DNA of 64,000 nucleotides from Anthoceros angustus (lineage: Eukaryota; Streptophyta; Anthocerotopsida; Anthocerotales; Anthocerotaceae). This document shows positions 19,000 to 31,800 of this stretch, one piece after another. Both the position numbers and the translations under genes were made by a program. Within the stretch, counting starts at the first letter, position 1, and every line of letters begins with the position of its first letter. The notes under the pieces were generated by a model. It searched no databases. It was not told the origin of the DNA and worked only from the letters and a program-made list of their open reading frames with translations. The stretch lies in the NCBI GenBank assembly GCA_010909165.1, contig MU008172.1, positions 186,001 through 250,000 of the forward strand, written 5' to 3'.

Positions 19000-19401
19000 C
19001 TAAACAGAGGGCTGCGAGAGAGGAGGAAGGGCCTAAGGGGAAAGGCGGATCTGCCAAGGAGATCGGAGCAGAGGAAGGACGAGAGGACCATCCTAAAGCA
19101 AAAGCAAAGAGGAAAGGCAACAACCGCAGAGGGTGGAAAATGTGGTGACATTCCCACTATTCATGTGACAGTATCAGAGAGGATTGCGGAAGCTATCCGG
19201 ATGAAGACCCTTGACACGGGTCGAGAAGCAAGATATGCAAAGAAGGTAGTATTGGAAACAAAGTTGGTGAAATTGGAGAACCTTCGCAAGATCGCACCGA
19301 CCGATGCATGATACGGAGGGTGGATGAAGCATGGGCCAATTATTTGGCGTGTTATATCGAAGGGAGGATTGAAGAGGGCGTTTTGCCTTTATTATGTATG
19401 A

Positions 19402-20243
19402 TTGATCCTGGAGTGTGATGACATGGAAAAACTAGATCGTAGATTCGGCCAAAAATATGTCATGGGAGTCCTTGGAGGAAACCACACTTATGCGGCAATG
19501 AAGCATCTTGCGACATCTCCGCAAAAGCGGTTTCGATGTGGAGGCTCATGTGTACTGTGGTCTCAATGTAGAGATGCGAGTCCTCGCCCGAGACCATGTA
19601 CGATGTCGACAAGCGCGGAAGATGAATTTTATAGAGCGGTGAGGTATTTGCGTGATGAATTGATTATTGCGAAACGGGATGCTGTGCGAGATGACCATGA
19701 CATGGAAATTCAACTTGTATAAGGTGTTGGGGCTTATTGAGGATGATGAAGCCAAGATGATGTTTATAAACAGAACAAGGTTGACAACAGGACCCACATT
19801 TTATGCATCGCGAAACAAGAGGGTAGGGTATGGGAAAATGTAGACAAGATATTTACGAAGTGGGAAGCAGGGGAGTTGCCAGAGCAAAAGAAGCATGTGA
19901 TAGCAGGGACAAGCAAGAAGAGCAAGGTGAAGCGGAAAGTGACCGACGAGGCTAACAAAATAGACACTGTCTATGTGAAGCCAAAAGATATGCTTGCAAA
20001 GCCTTGGAAATCATTTCAAAAGTTCAGTGAGTGTGGCAGCAGATACTTATCACCGCAAGAGAAAGTGCGGTGTCTCATTGACCGAAAGGAATGGATGACG
20101 ATATATCGCGGAAGAAATTCCATATTATTCAAGTGGCGATGGCCAAACACTTGGGTTGCTCTTCTTTGAAGAGGTTCGGCAGAGTATCCCCAAAGACTCA
20201 ATCGATGAAATGCTCGCGATTCCAAACGGCATTTCGGGGAAAG
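19402..20243 (+). pseudogene. TE-encoded ParB-like / unknown domain fragments
   Basis: Frame 1 encodes FGQKYVMGVLGGNHTYAAMK; the GGNHxYxAxK pattern resembles the dG-(E/N)-R/H-Y motif of ParB-type domains. In another frame come VYCGLNVEMRVLARDHV and MNFIER, then CIAKQEGRVWENVDKIFTKW and KPKDMLAKPWKSFQKFSEC. The last three blocks have clear counterparts on the minus strand at 30.1, 29.85 and 27.8 kb. The fragments need frame changes to join, so the gene is broken here or the sequence has errors. A donor AAAG|GTAAGC lies at 20243/20244. Confidence 0.5.
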
Positions 20244-20412
20244 GTAAGCCATTTTCCTGCACCTTCATTCCATTTTCAATTCCGGGGGTGCCACCGCCCG
20301 CGCCCACATGTCCGAGCGATCGCTGGGGCGCGCCGGCCGCGCCTCCACCTTATTAGTTGTGAGGTGCTTGAGCCTGGCTTCGCATTCTAACAGGTTGTTT
20401 GGTTTTTGGCAG

Positions 20413-20787
20413 CAACTGAAGGACGTGGAGGTCTTGACAAAGCTGCCCGACGACTTCCGGCATTTCATTTTCGAGATCAATAATTGGAAGGGCTTAGAGA
20501 ATGAGCAGCGGGCTTTGGCGGACAAGGACTTGCAAGAAGGACTCCAGATATTCAATGTTCCGTCAACTGAGAAACAGGTCCAGTACCAGGTGGAAGCCCG
20601 CAACGTTCTGGACATGCGTGGGTTTTTGAGGGGAAGGAAATACACCCTTCTAGTCATGGATGTTCCTCGTGGATTTGACATCGGGCCAATGGACAAACGA
20701 ATGGATTTATCGATGATGGGTCTTGTGTTCCAAAGTTTCGGAGAAACGGAAAATGACGACTTCAATTATCGTCATGCATGGTGTTGA
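20413..20787 (+). pseudogene. TE-encoded exon with M-D-V-P-R-G-F-D motif
   Basis: After an acceptor TTTTTGGCAG (ending 20412) an open frame encodes KLPDDFRHFIFEINNWKG, then KYTLLVMDVPRGFDIGPMD and a stop. The stop is followed almost at once by another coding-like stretch (about 20,790-20,950). V-M-D-V-P-R-G has the hydrophobic strand plus D-x-P-x-G layout seen in class I methyltransferase DPP motifs, but the match is weak. It is the second D-x-P-x-G site in this element. Confidence 0.5.
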
Positions 20788-21194
20788 AGAAGCCCATACG
20801 GTAAGGGAGGCTATGCGAAGTGGTGTGCCAAAGGCGGCTTGGTGTCATTCATTTGGGATAAGACTAACATGAACAACGATGAGGAGGATTTGAGGCGTGG
20901 AATACGTTACGCTTGGATGGGGTGTGAAAGATGGATGTTCGAAGGACAGCCATGATGCCAAATGTGATGCACGGACCTTCAACAATGGAAGATCATTGTG
21001 GACACCCTCATGCGTCAAAAAGTTTACTGTCTCATGACAAGTTGGTAGTGTGCCCATACCGAGACCATTGGGTCTTATGATGAAACTCGTGAGGACATTC
21101 TCCAAGGAGGGAGACGGGTTATTGATGCATGCTCGTGGGACTACGACACTAGCTGCGCTGTTGCAGTGGCAATCAGATTGCAATAGAGGCGGAC

Positions 21195-21599
21195 TTGAGA
21201 TGCGCAGTTACATTGCCCAACAGACACGCGTTGATGTCTTGCCCGATGCGACGAGAGCTGACTTTTGAGCCGCACCGAAGGGGACCATCTCAGTTCTGGG
21301 CAAAAGAGGTATGTATTAGCGAGAAAGACTGCTTGAAAGCCCAAGTCGTCGCATTGAGTGCGAAGAGGTTGAAGACGACAACCGGCGAACTTATGGAGGA
21401 TGGACAGCAGACTTTGGATGCTGTATGGCAGGCGACCCCGACAAACGACGACACCCAAAATGACATCAATGAAGACCAGGAGGCTTTGGGTGCGAATGAT
21501 AGCTTTGACGCACAGGAGATGGAGCGCATGCGGAATTTGGCACTTGTAGAAGATTCGGCCCGGATGCAATGGTGGACTCTCAAACAATCCTCGCGATAG
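21195..21599 (+). pseudogene. C-terminal fragment of the TE protein
   Basis: A 134-codon frame is rich in charged residues (NDINEDQEALGANDSFDAQE) and ends WWTLKQSSR plus stop at 21597-21599. The sequence around this stop is the start of the 612-bp tandem units that follow. No domain recognised. Confidence 0.35.
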
Positions 21600-23392
21600 A
21601 ACATCAGACGATTAGCAAAATGCCATGCACTTAGCGGGTGTAGGTGTTTAGTTTTGCAGCTACTACGAGAAAACCCGCATGTTCGGATGTTTTCAATTCT
21701 TAAAATTAACAATGGGTCTTTTCTCAAATTTTGTTGTTACACGCGGCTCTTAGTAGCAGCCACCAGCGCCATGTGGGTTCGTATGGGGATGCCATTTTCC
21801 TTAGGTTTTCCGCTAGGATATGCATACACGAACGGTCTCAGATCAAACCAGCCGCTTTTCCGCAATTTGTGGATGGTGTCTTTTCCACAAAGGGTTATTT
21901 TTCCTTGAAGGGGTTTGTATATTCCCCTTTATAATTTATGGTGTTATGGGCAATGAGTGTTTGTGGGCAGCGTGCTCACGTGCCTCATGAGGATGTCGCA
22001 GTCGCACCCATCGCATCGTCTCAAGCGGGCGGTTGGAGCTATATGATTCTGCAGCCTAGTGTGATTCCAAGTTCTTAAATGCAAGGACACTTCAACATGC
22101 GAGACCGCTGTGGCGTGGCCATAGGGTGGCATCTGTGGATCGCCCGCCCATGTTTGAAGTGCGGTGTGGATGCAATGGTGGACTCTCAAACAATCCCTCG
22201 CGATAGAACATCAGACGCTGATTAGCAAAATCTGCCTTAAGCGGGTGTAGGTGTTTAGTTTTGCAGTTGCTACTACGAGAAAACCATGTTCGGATGTTTC
22301 GACCCCTCTTAAAATTAACAATGGGTCTTTTCTCAAATTTTGTTGTTACACGTGCTCGCTTAGTAGGGTGGCGCCACGCCATGTGGGTTCGTCTGGGATG
22401 CCATTTTCGGTTAGGTTTTCCGCTAGGATATGCATACACGACAGGTTCCAGATTCAAAACCAGCCGCTTTTCCGCAATTTGTGGATGGTGTCTTTTCCAC
22501 AAAGGGTTATTTTTCCTTGAAGGGGTTTGTATATTCCCCTTTATAATTTATGGTGTTATGGGCAATGAGTGTTTGTGGGCAGCGTGCTCACGTGCCTCAT
22601 GAGGATGTCGCAGTCGCACCCATCGCATCGTCTCAAGCGGGCGGTTGGAGCTATATGATTCTGCAGCCTAGTGTGATTCCAAGTTCTTAAATGCAAGGAC
22701 ACTTCAACATGCGAGACCGCTGTGGCGTGGCCATAGGGTGGCATCTGTGGATCGCCCGCCCATGTTTGAAGTGCGGTGTGGATGCAATGGTGGACTCTCA
22801 AACAATCCCTCGCGATAGAACATCAGACGCTGATTAGCAAAATCTGCCTTAAGCGGGTGTAGGTGTTTAGTTTTGCAGTTGCTACTACGAGAAAACCATG
22901 TTCGGATGTTTCGACCCCTCTTAAAATTAACAATGGGTCTTTTCTCAAATTTTGTTGTTACACGTGCTCGCTTAGTAGGGTGGCGCCACGCCATGTGGGT
23001 TCGTCTGGGATGCCATTTTCGGTTAGGTTTTCCGCTAGGATATGCATACACGACAGGTTCCAGATTCAAAACCAGCCGCTTTTCCGCAATTTGTGGATGG
23101 TGTCTTTTCCACAAAGGGTTATTTTTCCTTGAAGAGTTTGTATATTCCCCCTTTATAATTTATGGTGTTATGGGTAAGGGAGTGTTTGTGGGCGTGCTCA
23201 CGTGCCTCATGAGGATGTCGCAGCTGCAATCTCGGGCGTCATTCAAGCGGGCGGTTGGAGCTATATGATTAAAGCGCAGTCAGTGCAGATTCCAAGTTCT
23301 TAAATGCAAGGGACACTTCAACATGCGAGACCGCTGCGTGGCCATAGGGTGGTGATTCTGTGGATCGCCCGCCCATGTTTGAAGTGCGGTGT
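21562..23392 (+). repeat. tandem array A: three ~610-bp units
   Basis: Units begin GGATGCAATGG or GGAGCTAG at 21562, 22168, 22780 and 23393 (periods 606, 612 and 613). Units two and three are essentially identical until ~23130; unit one differs by clustered micro-indels. Each unit carries the last codons of the TE ORF and a TTTATAATTTATGG stretch. Two minus-strand 136-codon frames and matching plus-strand frames are identical between units, but I see no domain in them. Confidence 0.92.
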
Positions 23393-24690
23393 GGAGCTAG
23401 ATTTTGCGAGCATGTCCCGACGGTGATGGCCACCATGCCCGCTTCCATCTTCACCGACGCCCCGCTAGGCCGCTCGGACGACCATATGTCTTTTCATATG
23501 AGAGGGCGGCGGAAAGTATATCTCATGCACGATAACGAGGGCAAGGTGGTGGGTGTCGATATGCACAAACGCGCGGTTTGGAGGTGGCTTCCTCCTACAA
23601 CAAGGTCTCCTTAGGACCGTGGACGGCCTCGGGTCACTAGTTGGAAGGGTGGACACCGGGTCTAAAGGTTCACAAAAGCCACCCAAAACCATGTTTTCCG
23701 ATTTCATTAAAAATCCTATCTAGGAGCAAATCATAGAGGATCTGCTTTTCCGTGTTTGTATGTCCGCATCTCATATTAGTTTGGCTAACCAGGTACATTG
23801 CCTATAAATGATTTGAAAATCGGGCAATTTGTATGGACAACCAAAAGGCAACGCGCAATGGAAAGTCCACGCGTGTTGCATCGGTGTCCACCGTCATGGT
23901 CGCCGCCTGCATTAGTGGGAGGGTCGTGGTGGCACCGACGCCTGCATAAACCTTGCATCTCCGCCCAATGTCGCGCGAGGGGAGGAAGATTTTGACGCCT
24001 ACCGCTCATTGCGTGGCCATAGGGTGGCGTGATTCAGGATTGCCCGCCCATGTTTGAAGTGCGGTGTGGAGCTAGATTTTGCGAGCATGTCACCGGTGAT
24101 GGCCACCATGCCCGCTTCCATCTTCACTGATTACGCCCGCTAGGCCGCTCGGACGACCATATGTCTTTTCATATGAGAGTCGTGGCGGGCACAGTATATC
24201 TCATGCCTGATAACGAGGGCAAGGTGGTGGGTGTCGATATGCGACAAACGCCTGCGGTTTGGAGGTGGCTTCCCTCCTACAACAAGGTCTCCTTAGGACT
24301 GGTGACGGCTCCTGGTCACTAGTTGGAAGGGTGGACACCGGGTCTAAAGGTTCACAAAAGCCACCCAAAACCATGTTTTCCGATTTCATTAAAAAACATC
24401 CAAATCTAGGAGCAAATCATAGAGGATCTGCTTTTCCGTGTTTGTATGTCCGCATCTCATATTAGTTTGGCTAACCAGTACATTGCCTATAAACGCAGAT
24501 TTGAAATCGTGGCAATTTTGTATGGACAACCAAAAGGCAACGCGCAATGGAAAGTCCACATGTGTTGCGGTGTCCACCGTCATGGTCGCCGCCTGCATTA
24601 GTGGGAGGGTCGTGGTGGCACCGGACGCCTGTGCATAAACCTTGCATCTCCCATGTCGTAGGAGGAGGAAGATTTTGACCGCCTCATGCT
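23330..24690 (+). repeat. tandem duplication B: two ~675-bp units
   Basis: GGAGCTAGATTTTGCGAGC occurs at 23393 and again at 24068. The second unit is preceded by a repeat of the tail of array A. Frames inside include HDNEGKVVGVDMHKRAVWRW in unit one, broken by indels in unit two. Confidence 0.85.
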
Positions 24691-24736
24691 CAACCATGAG
24701 ACCCTGCCCGCGAATCGTTTGGAAGTGGCTTGCCAC

Positions 24737-26170
24737 GCCTCGAATTTTTTGCGATGGAGACCCCACCTCTCGACTGACCATCAAACGAGAATTCCACATG
24801 GGCGATGGAAATTGGAAGTTGCCCGCAGTGGTGGCAATCACAACATGGGGATTCCTTTCAAGCACGCTGGAGTGATCCCGCCCGCTTCATTGCTTGGTCC
24901 TTAAGGAATTTCGGTTGAGGCGGAGGCGGTGCAAACTCGCGACATCGCTGTAACGTGTTGATCAACACCGGATTCCACTCGGGGTTGGAGCAGAATGGTG
25001 TGGAGGGCAAAGGAGCACGACATGTCCAGTGTACTTACCGGTGGTCAAGGATAAAATTGGAGAAAGTCATATTGCTACATGTGTGTACCGAGGTGTGTTA
25101 GTGCGCTATATGTGAAAGTTGAACATCTGTTTCGTTGGATTGTCACATGACATCCATTGTCATCTTCGACATAGCTTTTATCTCGTGGGTTTACATACAT
25201 AGTCTTCCCTAGTGGAGATTAGGAGCTTGTATTGATCCGCCTGCTCAGATAATGGACGCCGCGCTTCTTTGAAATCGGTCCGTTGTTTCGTGAAATCCAT
25301 ACCTTGCAGTGCAAGCACGCCCATGAGCTCGCTCATCAAACACCGGCCAATCATCCGAACACATTCTCCGAATCGCCACCACTCCCATGCTTCCTAGCTT
25401 GCGTGCTCCACCAGACCGTGTTCGTTGTCTAGGTCGCCTCCAGGACCTTGCCACCGCCTGAATTTTGCAAGCGATGGAGACCCCACCTCGACAACCGACT
25501 CAAACGAGAATTCCACATGGGCGATGGAAATTGGAAGTTGCCCGCACCGGTGGCAATCACAACATGGGCGGGATCCTTTCAAGCACGCCTGGAGTGATCC
25601 CGCCCGCTTCATTGCTTGGTCCTTAAGGAATTTCGGTTGAGGCGGAGCGGTGCAAACTCGCGACATCGCGTAACGTGTTGATCAACACCGGATTCCACTC
25701 GGGGTTGGAGCGTGAATGGTGTGGAGGGCAAAGGAGCACCGACATGTCCAGTGTACTTACTTGGTGGTCAAGGATAAAATTGGAGAAAGTCATATTGCTA
25801 CATGTATGAGGTGTTAGGCGTGCTATATGAAAGCTTGAACATCATGTGTTTCGTTGGATTGTCACATGACATCCATTGTCATCTTCGACACATGCTTTTA
25901 TCTCGTGGGTTTACAACATACATAGTCTTCCTAGGTGGAGATTAGGAACATTTGGCGATTGTATTGATCCGCTGTCAGATGAATGGACGCCGACGCTTCT
26001 TTGAAATCGGTCCGTTGTTTGTGAAATCCATACCTTGCCCGATTGTGCAGACGCCCATGAGCTCGCTCATCAAACACCCGGCAAATCAATCTAACACATT
26101 CTCGAATCGCCACCACTCCCATGCTTCCTAGCTTGCGTGCTCCACCAGACTGCGTTCGTTGTCTAGGTCT
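24737..26170 (+). repeat. tandem duplication C: two ~720-bp units
   Basis: Unit one starts near 24737 and unit two near 25458 (GAATTTT...GATGGAGACCCC). The copies match for long stretches with short differing blocks. The junction falls in the words CTTGCCACCG. Confidence 0.85.
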
Positions 26171-29100
26171 CGCCTGGGACCTTGCCACCGATGTGTTTGT
26201 TGTGTTCATAGCCGCATGCACGTTCTACCAGTGCGATACCACCGGCCGTCCGTGCTTAAGACCACACCGGGTCCTCCTACCGTAATCCTCGAAACAAACA
26301 CGTAGCCTATCCACGTCCGCACGACACACCTCGATCCGTGAAGCAAAGTTTTCCAATCCTACATCCCCACCATCCGGCGCACACACCCGAGGAGGGTGCT
26401 CTTCCGCCTCCTTCACTTGCTGCTCCGCATCCCCAAGGACCATTGAGTTGTCGCTGCATGCTTCACCACTTGCCATATGACCCTTGGTCTCGTTCCTCGT
26501 TGGTCTCGCTTCAACGACACATATGAACCCCGAGCACGCCCATGTTGTTCACCATGGGCTCCTTATTGAACGTCTTCCGCCTCCATAGCTCCTCGCCCAC
26601 CTCCTCCTCTTCCGGCCGCCACCGTCCATGGAATTGATTCAAGGTCCATGAATTGAGCGCACTGGATCCACATCAACAAATGACATTACGGCATAAATGC
26701 TATCATACCCGACCCCGATCCGCGACCCGTCCAAAGACCCAATCTCCTCATCAGACATACAATTGAATCAACCTCTTCAAGAGTCTTAGGGGCTTCGATA
26801 GGGGAAACAACCCGATCATCCGCAGTTGTAACACAATTTTAGTTCCACCGCTCGCAAACAGTTGTCACTCCACCGCCAAGTTGCGCTTCTCTCGAGCACA
26901 AACGGTTGAGGCACACAATCCTTATCCAAGCTCGCGCAAGTGAAAAGTCCTCGCATCGCATACCTCCGACAATGCTGTCACATTGGTTTTATGCCGAATA
27001 TCGTCACACCCCCGCACGCTTCCATCAAGACTTCTCTAACCATAGATGTGTCATCCGGAGAATGGAAGACCACAATACGAAATGTGGATGTGATGCCTTT
27101 GAACCGCATGATGACCCCTTCAAACTCGCCTTGGTAAATCTTGTGTCATACTCGTGATTGGGGATCTAGATCCAAGCCTGGGAGGTCTAACAACAACAAA
27201 GCATACGGCTCTACAACCGGGCCATGTTCACTATGTTCCCACACGATCCCGACCTTGCCGGGTTTTTCGGCTTGGAGTCGCTCACGATCATCCGCTTATC
27301 CTCGTGTGGTCGATTTCAAGGCACGCGACTCCTCCATCCGCTGTGCCCGCCTTGAATATGTGCTCCTTGAAGTTCTCGTAGGGCACCCCACTCAAGGCAA
27401 GTGTTGGCACGCACATGAAAGACACATCCCCACCAACAAATGCAAGCGACTGCTCGAATGTACGGTGTGAATGCCTCCACTTTCCATGACTTATAAGGAC
27501 AAGAAAGACAAGAGAGAAACTCGATTTGGGTATAGCTAAGTGTTCATCGAGGACCCACTGATTTTTGAATGGAAGTTACTAATGATTCACCATGCAATCG
27601 GGATATCGTTCTGAACCTCTTCAAATGTCTCACGCTGCAAATGCTTGGCGTCACATGGATGAGGTTGAGTTTTTGGCCTTGTCCACCCACACGAACATTT
27701 GTTTCAATGTCAATTCTCCAGCCAGGACTTTCATGCATGTCTTCAAGTTGTTGTTCCCAGCTGCAGACTGTTCGATGCCCTGGAAACACTTCCATACCCT
27801 CACCGGTATACTAAGCTCCTTTGTGTCAATGACCAAGTTTGCTCTAACTGCTAGTTGTCTTCCTTGAAGCCTGATGTGAGAGCCCGAGCCGCTTCCACCG
27901 CCAGCAACTGCTTGCCTCCACTTCTCAAAGATTTCATCCACGCATTTCCACACCTCATCATCAACACATTCTCGAATCGCCACCACTCCCATGCTTCCTA
28001 GCTTGCGTGCTCCACCAGACCGTGTTCGTCTAGGTCTCGCCTGTGGACCTTGCCACCGATGTGTTTGTTGTGTTCATAGCCCGCTTGCATGCACGTTCTA
28101 CCAGTGCGATACCACCGGTGTCCGTGCTTAAGACCACACCGGTCCTCCTACCGAATCCTCGAAACAAACACGTAGCCTATCCACGTCCGCACGACACACC
28201 TCGATCCGTGAAGCAAAGTTTTCCAATCCTACATCCCCACCATCCGGCCATCAAGCACACCCGAGGAGGGTGCTCCGCCTCCTTCACTTGCTCCGCATCC
28301 CCAAGGACCATTGAGTTGTCGCTGCATGCTTCACCACTGCCATATGACCCTTGGTCTCGGCTTCCTCGTTGGTCTCGCTCAACGACACATATGAACCGCA
28401 CCAGCCATGTTGTTCACCATGGGCTCCTTATTGAACGCCTTTCCGCCTCCATAGCCTCGCCTCGCCCACCTCCTCCTCTTCCGCCGGCCACCGTCCATGG
28501 AATTGATTCAAGGTCCATGAATTGAGCGCACTGGATCCACATCGTAAATGACATTACGATAAGAATAGCACCCGACCCCGATCCTGCGCTGCCCAGACCC
28601 AATCTCCTCATCAGATACAATGAATCAACCTCTTCAAGAGTCTTAGGGGCTTCGATAGGGGAAACAACCCGATCATCCGCAGTGTTGTAACACAATTTTA
28701 GTTCCACCGCTCGCAAACAGTTGTCACCCACCGCCAAGTTGCGTTTCTCGAGCACAAACGTTGAGGCACACAATCCTTATCCAAGCTCCTGCGCAAGTGA
28801 AAAGTCCTCGCATCGCATACCTCCGACAATGCTGTCACATTGGTTTTATGCCGCAATAGTCGTCACAAGACCGCACGCTTCCATCAAGACTTCTCTAACC
28901 ATAGATGTGTCATCCGGAGAATGGAAGACCACAATACGAAATACCGGATGTGGTGATGCCTTTGAACCGCATGATGACCCCTTCAAACTCGCCTTGGTAA
29001 ATCTTGTGTCATACTCGTGATTGGGGATCTAGATCCAAGCCTGGGAGGTCTAACAACAACAAAGCATACGGTGGCTCTACAACCGGGCCATGTTCACTAT

Positions 29101-29840
29101 GTTCCCACACGATCCCGACCTTGCCGGGTTTTTCTCGGCTTGGAGTCGCTCACGATTGTCATGCCTTATCCTCGTGTGGTCGATTTCAAGGCACGCTTCC
29201 TCCATCTCGCCTGTGCTCGGCCTTGAATATGTGCTCCTTGAAGTTCTCGTAGGGCACCCCACTCAAGGCAAGTGTTGGCACGCACACATGAAAGACACAT
29301 CCCACCAACAATGCAAGGCGACTGCTCGAATGTACGGTGAATGCCTCCACTTTCCATGACTTATAAGGACAAGAAGCGACAAGAGAGAAACTCGATTTGG
29401 GTATAGCTAAGTGTTCATCGAGGACCCAGATTTTTGAAGGCAGGAAGTTACTAATGATTCACCATGCAATCGGGATATCGTTCTGAACCTCTTCAAATGT
29501 CTCACGGCAAATGCTTGGCGTCACATGGATGAGGTTGAGTTTTTGGCCTTGTCCACCCACACGAACATTTGTTTCAATGTCAATTCTCCACCAGGACTTT
29601 CATGCATCTTGTCTTCAAGTTGTTGTTCCCACCGCATCTCGATGCCCGAAACACTTCCATACCCTCACCGGTATACTAAGCTCCTTTGTGTCAATGACCA
29701 AGTTTGCTCTAACTGTGTTGTCTTCCTTGAATTCTGCGGGCCTTGTTTGTGTGAGAGCCCGAGCCGCTTCCACCGCCGTGCAACTGCTTGCCTCCACTTC
29801 TCAAAGATTTCATCCACGCATTTCCACACCTCATCATCAA
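26096..29840 (-). repeat. tandem duplication D: two ~1.87-kb units
   Basis: CACATTCTCGAATCGCCACC recurs at about 26096 and 27965, and sequence runs parallel from there to ~27960 and ~29840 respectively. Both units encode, on the minus strand, the same TE protein region (MFVWVDKAKNS and VDEIFEKWRQAVA). Differences are small blocks between long identical runs. Confidence 0.88.
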
Positions 29841-31800
29841 CCTTCGCAACACAATAATCCAAAGGTCCGGTTATCCACGAGGCGGTGATAGCGACCTTAG
29901 GTCCATGCTTGGTCGCATCCCACTTAGGAACCCCGCCACCGGCATATATCTCCAACTTCAGTCTAAGTCACACTTGCCCATCATAGCTCGGCCTTCATCT
30001 CGCCTGCGTACCTCACACGGTCGATGAAAGTAAAAGTCTTCCGGCATCCGCAATGGTGTTGTGATCTGGCAACTAACCTCATCTCCTCATTTGTGAGGCC
30101 AGCAAGAACATATGCATCCATCCACCGTACTTTTGAACCAATGGATACAAGTCGGCTAGTCTAGATCGCTGGAAGGAATGATTCCCCAATACATAAAATT
30201 TGTACACCCCGATCCACCTTATCCATGTCAAAGAAGTTCTTGTTGGGACCGGGCGGGTCTACAATGACAATCATGGGCGACACCGACCACCCACGTGGAA
30301 TGCTTCATCTTTTGCATCAAAGCCTCCACCCAAGCCAGTCTAGCTTACGTACCTTGCCAAACCGACATAGTTCTTCCGGAGGTCTACAACCTGATGGATG
30401 CTTTAACGTGGACTCCCATACTCTTTCCCGCAATTGCCTCCTCGCAACATCTCTCCGGCCTCACTCGTCTAGCCTGTCATCCGTGGCTACAAGACTGCCC
30501 TTGGCCTTCTATGAACTTTGGGAGCTCTTCGCCCCTCTCGGACATCATGTGCCATTCGCTTGCCGCGCACTTGTTGACCCTCCCACCCGCCGTCCTCCAC
30601 GCGATTGCCAAGACTCTCAATCCCTTCCTCTTTTCCTCGATTGTCTACCAACGATCGACGGCTTGAACCCTTCGCGTGCCATGGGCAGACCCAAATCCCG
30701 GTCCGTTGCATCCACCTCCATCGTCATCTTCCACGTCTGCCGGGGCTGGATATGATCCACCGGCCTCGGGCCATCGCCAATGCCATCGCCAAACCCCTCA
30801 TTGTCTGGTCCCCACCCGCATCCTCATCTTCGTCGGCTAGAGAGGTTAGGGTGACATCATCGCAGGCCATGGGCTAGGAAAACCAGCTGAGTGTGGGCGG
30901 ACTGCTTGGACTCAAGCACCGGACGTCCGTGGCTCGCAACCCTCTTACCAGAAGCTTTCATTTCGCAAACTAGTTGTCAAACGTGTCCCATGAATTATAT
31001 TTTGTGCCACCACCTTTTGTTGCAGTTTCACTGCGCAGATCATGCATACTGCTGGCGGTTGCCAACGACCGCTGCAGTGATGGATTTGCTCGATCCCATT
31101 CCGCACTAGGAGTTGCCATTTGATTTCCACTCGCAGATGCCATGCTAGGGGCCTTCTAGATGCCCTTTCGATGTAAGCAATGCATCATCCGCACACCTTC
31201 TAAACATTGCTGGTGCAAAGCCTTGTGGAAGACACGATGTCCATCACCGTGTCGCAATGCCTCCAAAAGTCTTGCCTTTTCCTCGGTTGGCACGCCACAA
31301 TGTCAAAGTTCTTCACCGCAAAGATGTATACTCTAATCCATTGCGGGTCCGACGAAGAGGCTCCTTGTGCTTGAGCCGATCGCAATATGACGACACCGCT
31401 CATCCTTCGTGATCGATCGTGAAAACAATGCCCCGCACATTTCTTTTGGCTGGTGGTTCGCATCATCCTCCATCGACACATACAAGAAGAGCAAGTCTTG
31501 ATTGGGTCGTTGCACCGTCCAACTTCTCTTTGTAATGTCAAATGGCGAGATCATCTTGTACATCCGTGGATCAAGTCAATATCGGACCGCTTGTAAGGAC
31601 TCGGAAAGATGCCTTGGTCGGGGATGCTCTTGTGGAAAGACCCGCATCGTGGCGCAGCTTTGAGTTGTCCTTGGAGTCCGGGCCGGTCCCGCCGCCTGCT
31701 CAAGGCCCGTGAGTCTGCCCTCCGCCGCGCCTTTTTTTCTCCACCGGAGGCCCCGCGATTTGTTGGAGTCATTCTTCCGCTCGAGCCCTTGAGGAGCCAT
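27560..31800 (-). pseudogene. second, inverted copy of the ParB-like TE protein gene
   Basis: Read from high to low coordinates, the minus strand encodes LLFLYVSMEDDANHQPKE (31.5 kb), PMIVIVDPPGPNKNFFDMDK (30.25 kb), MDAYVLAGLTNEEMRLVARS and TFIDRVRYAGEMKAE (30.1 kb), YCVAKVDDEVWKCVDEIFEKW (29.85 kb) and IDTKELSIPVRVWKCF (29.7 and 27.8 kb). The middle blocks align in order with the plus-strand fragments at 19.5-20.0 kb (for example GLNVEMRVLAR and WENVDKIFTKW). So two members of one family face each other across the tandem arrays. Frames change repeatedly, and part of the gene is duplicated by repeat D. Name and function are unknown to me. Confidence 0.5.

Larger units (their letters stand above)
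16447..21599 (+). mobile_element. large decayed DNA element related to the 32-bp-TIR family
   Basis: The left end (from 16447, AACAGCGTCTGGGTAGAAAG) matches the left TIR and first ~110 bp of the 5642-7296 transposon. A stretch near 16760-16890 also matches 6090-6200. Beyond this lies coding-like DNA not present in the small copies: one minus-strand ORF, then plus-strand fragments with splice-like junctions. I infer that this is a larger, possibly once autonomous relative. Its right TIR was not found; 21599 is only the end of the last coding fragment, before the tandem array. Confidence 0.5.

Noticed and set aside
18241-21599. A normal host methyltransferase gene
   Set aside because: Frames are broken, paralogous fragments lie inverted 10 kb away, and the surroundings are transposon repeats. 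A mobile-element gene is more likely.
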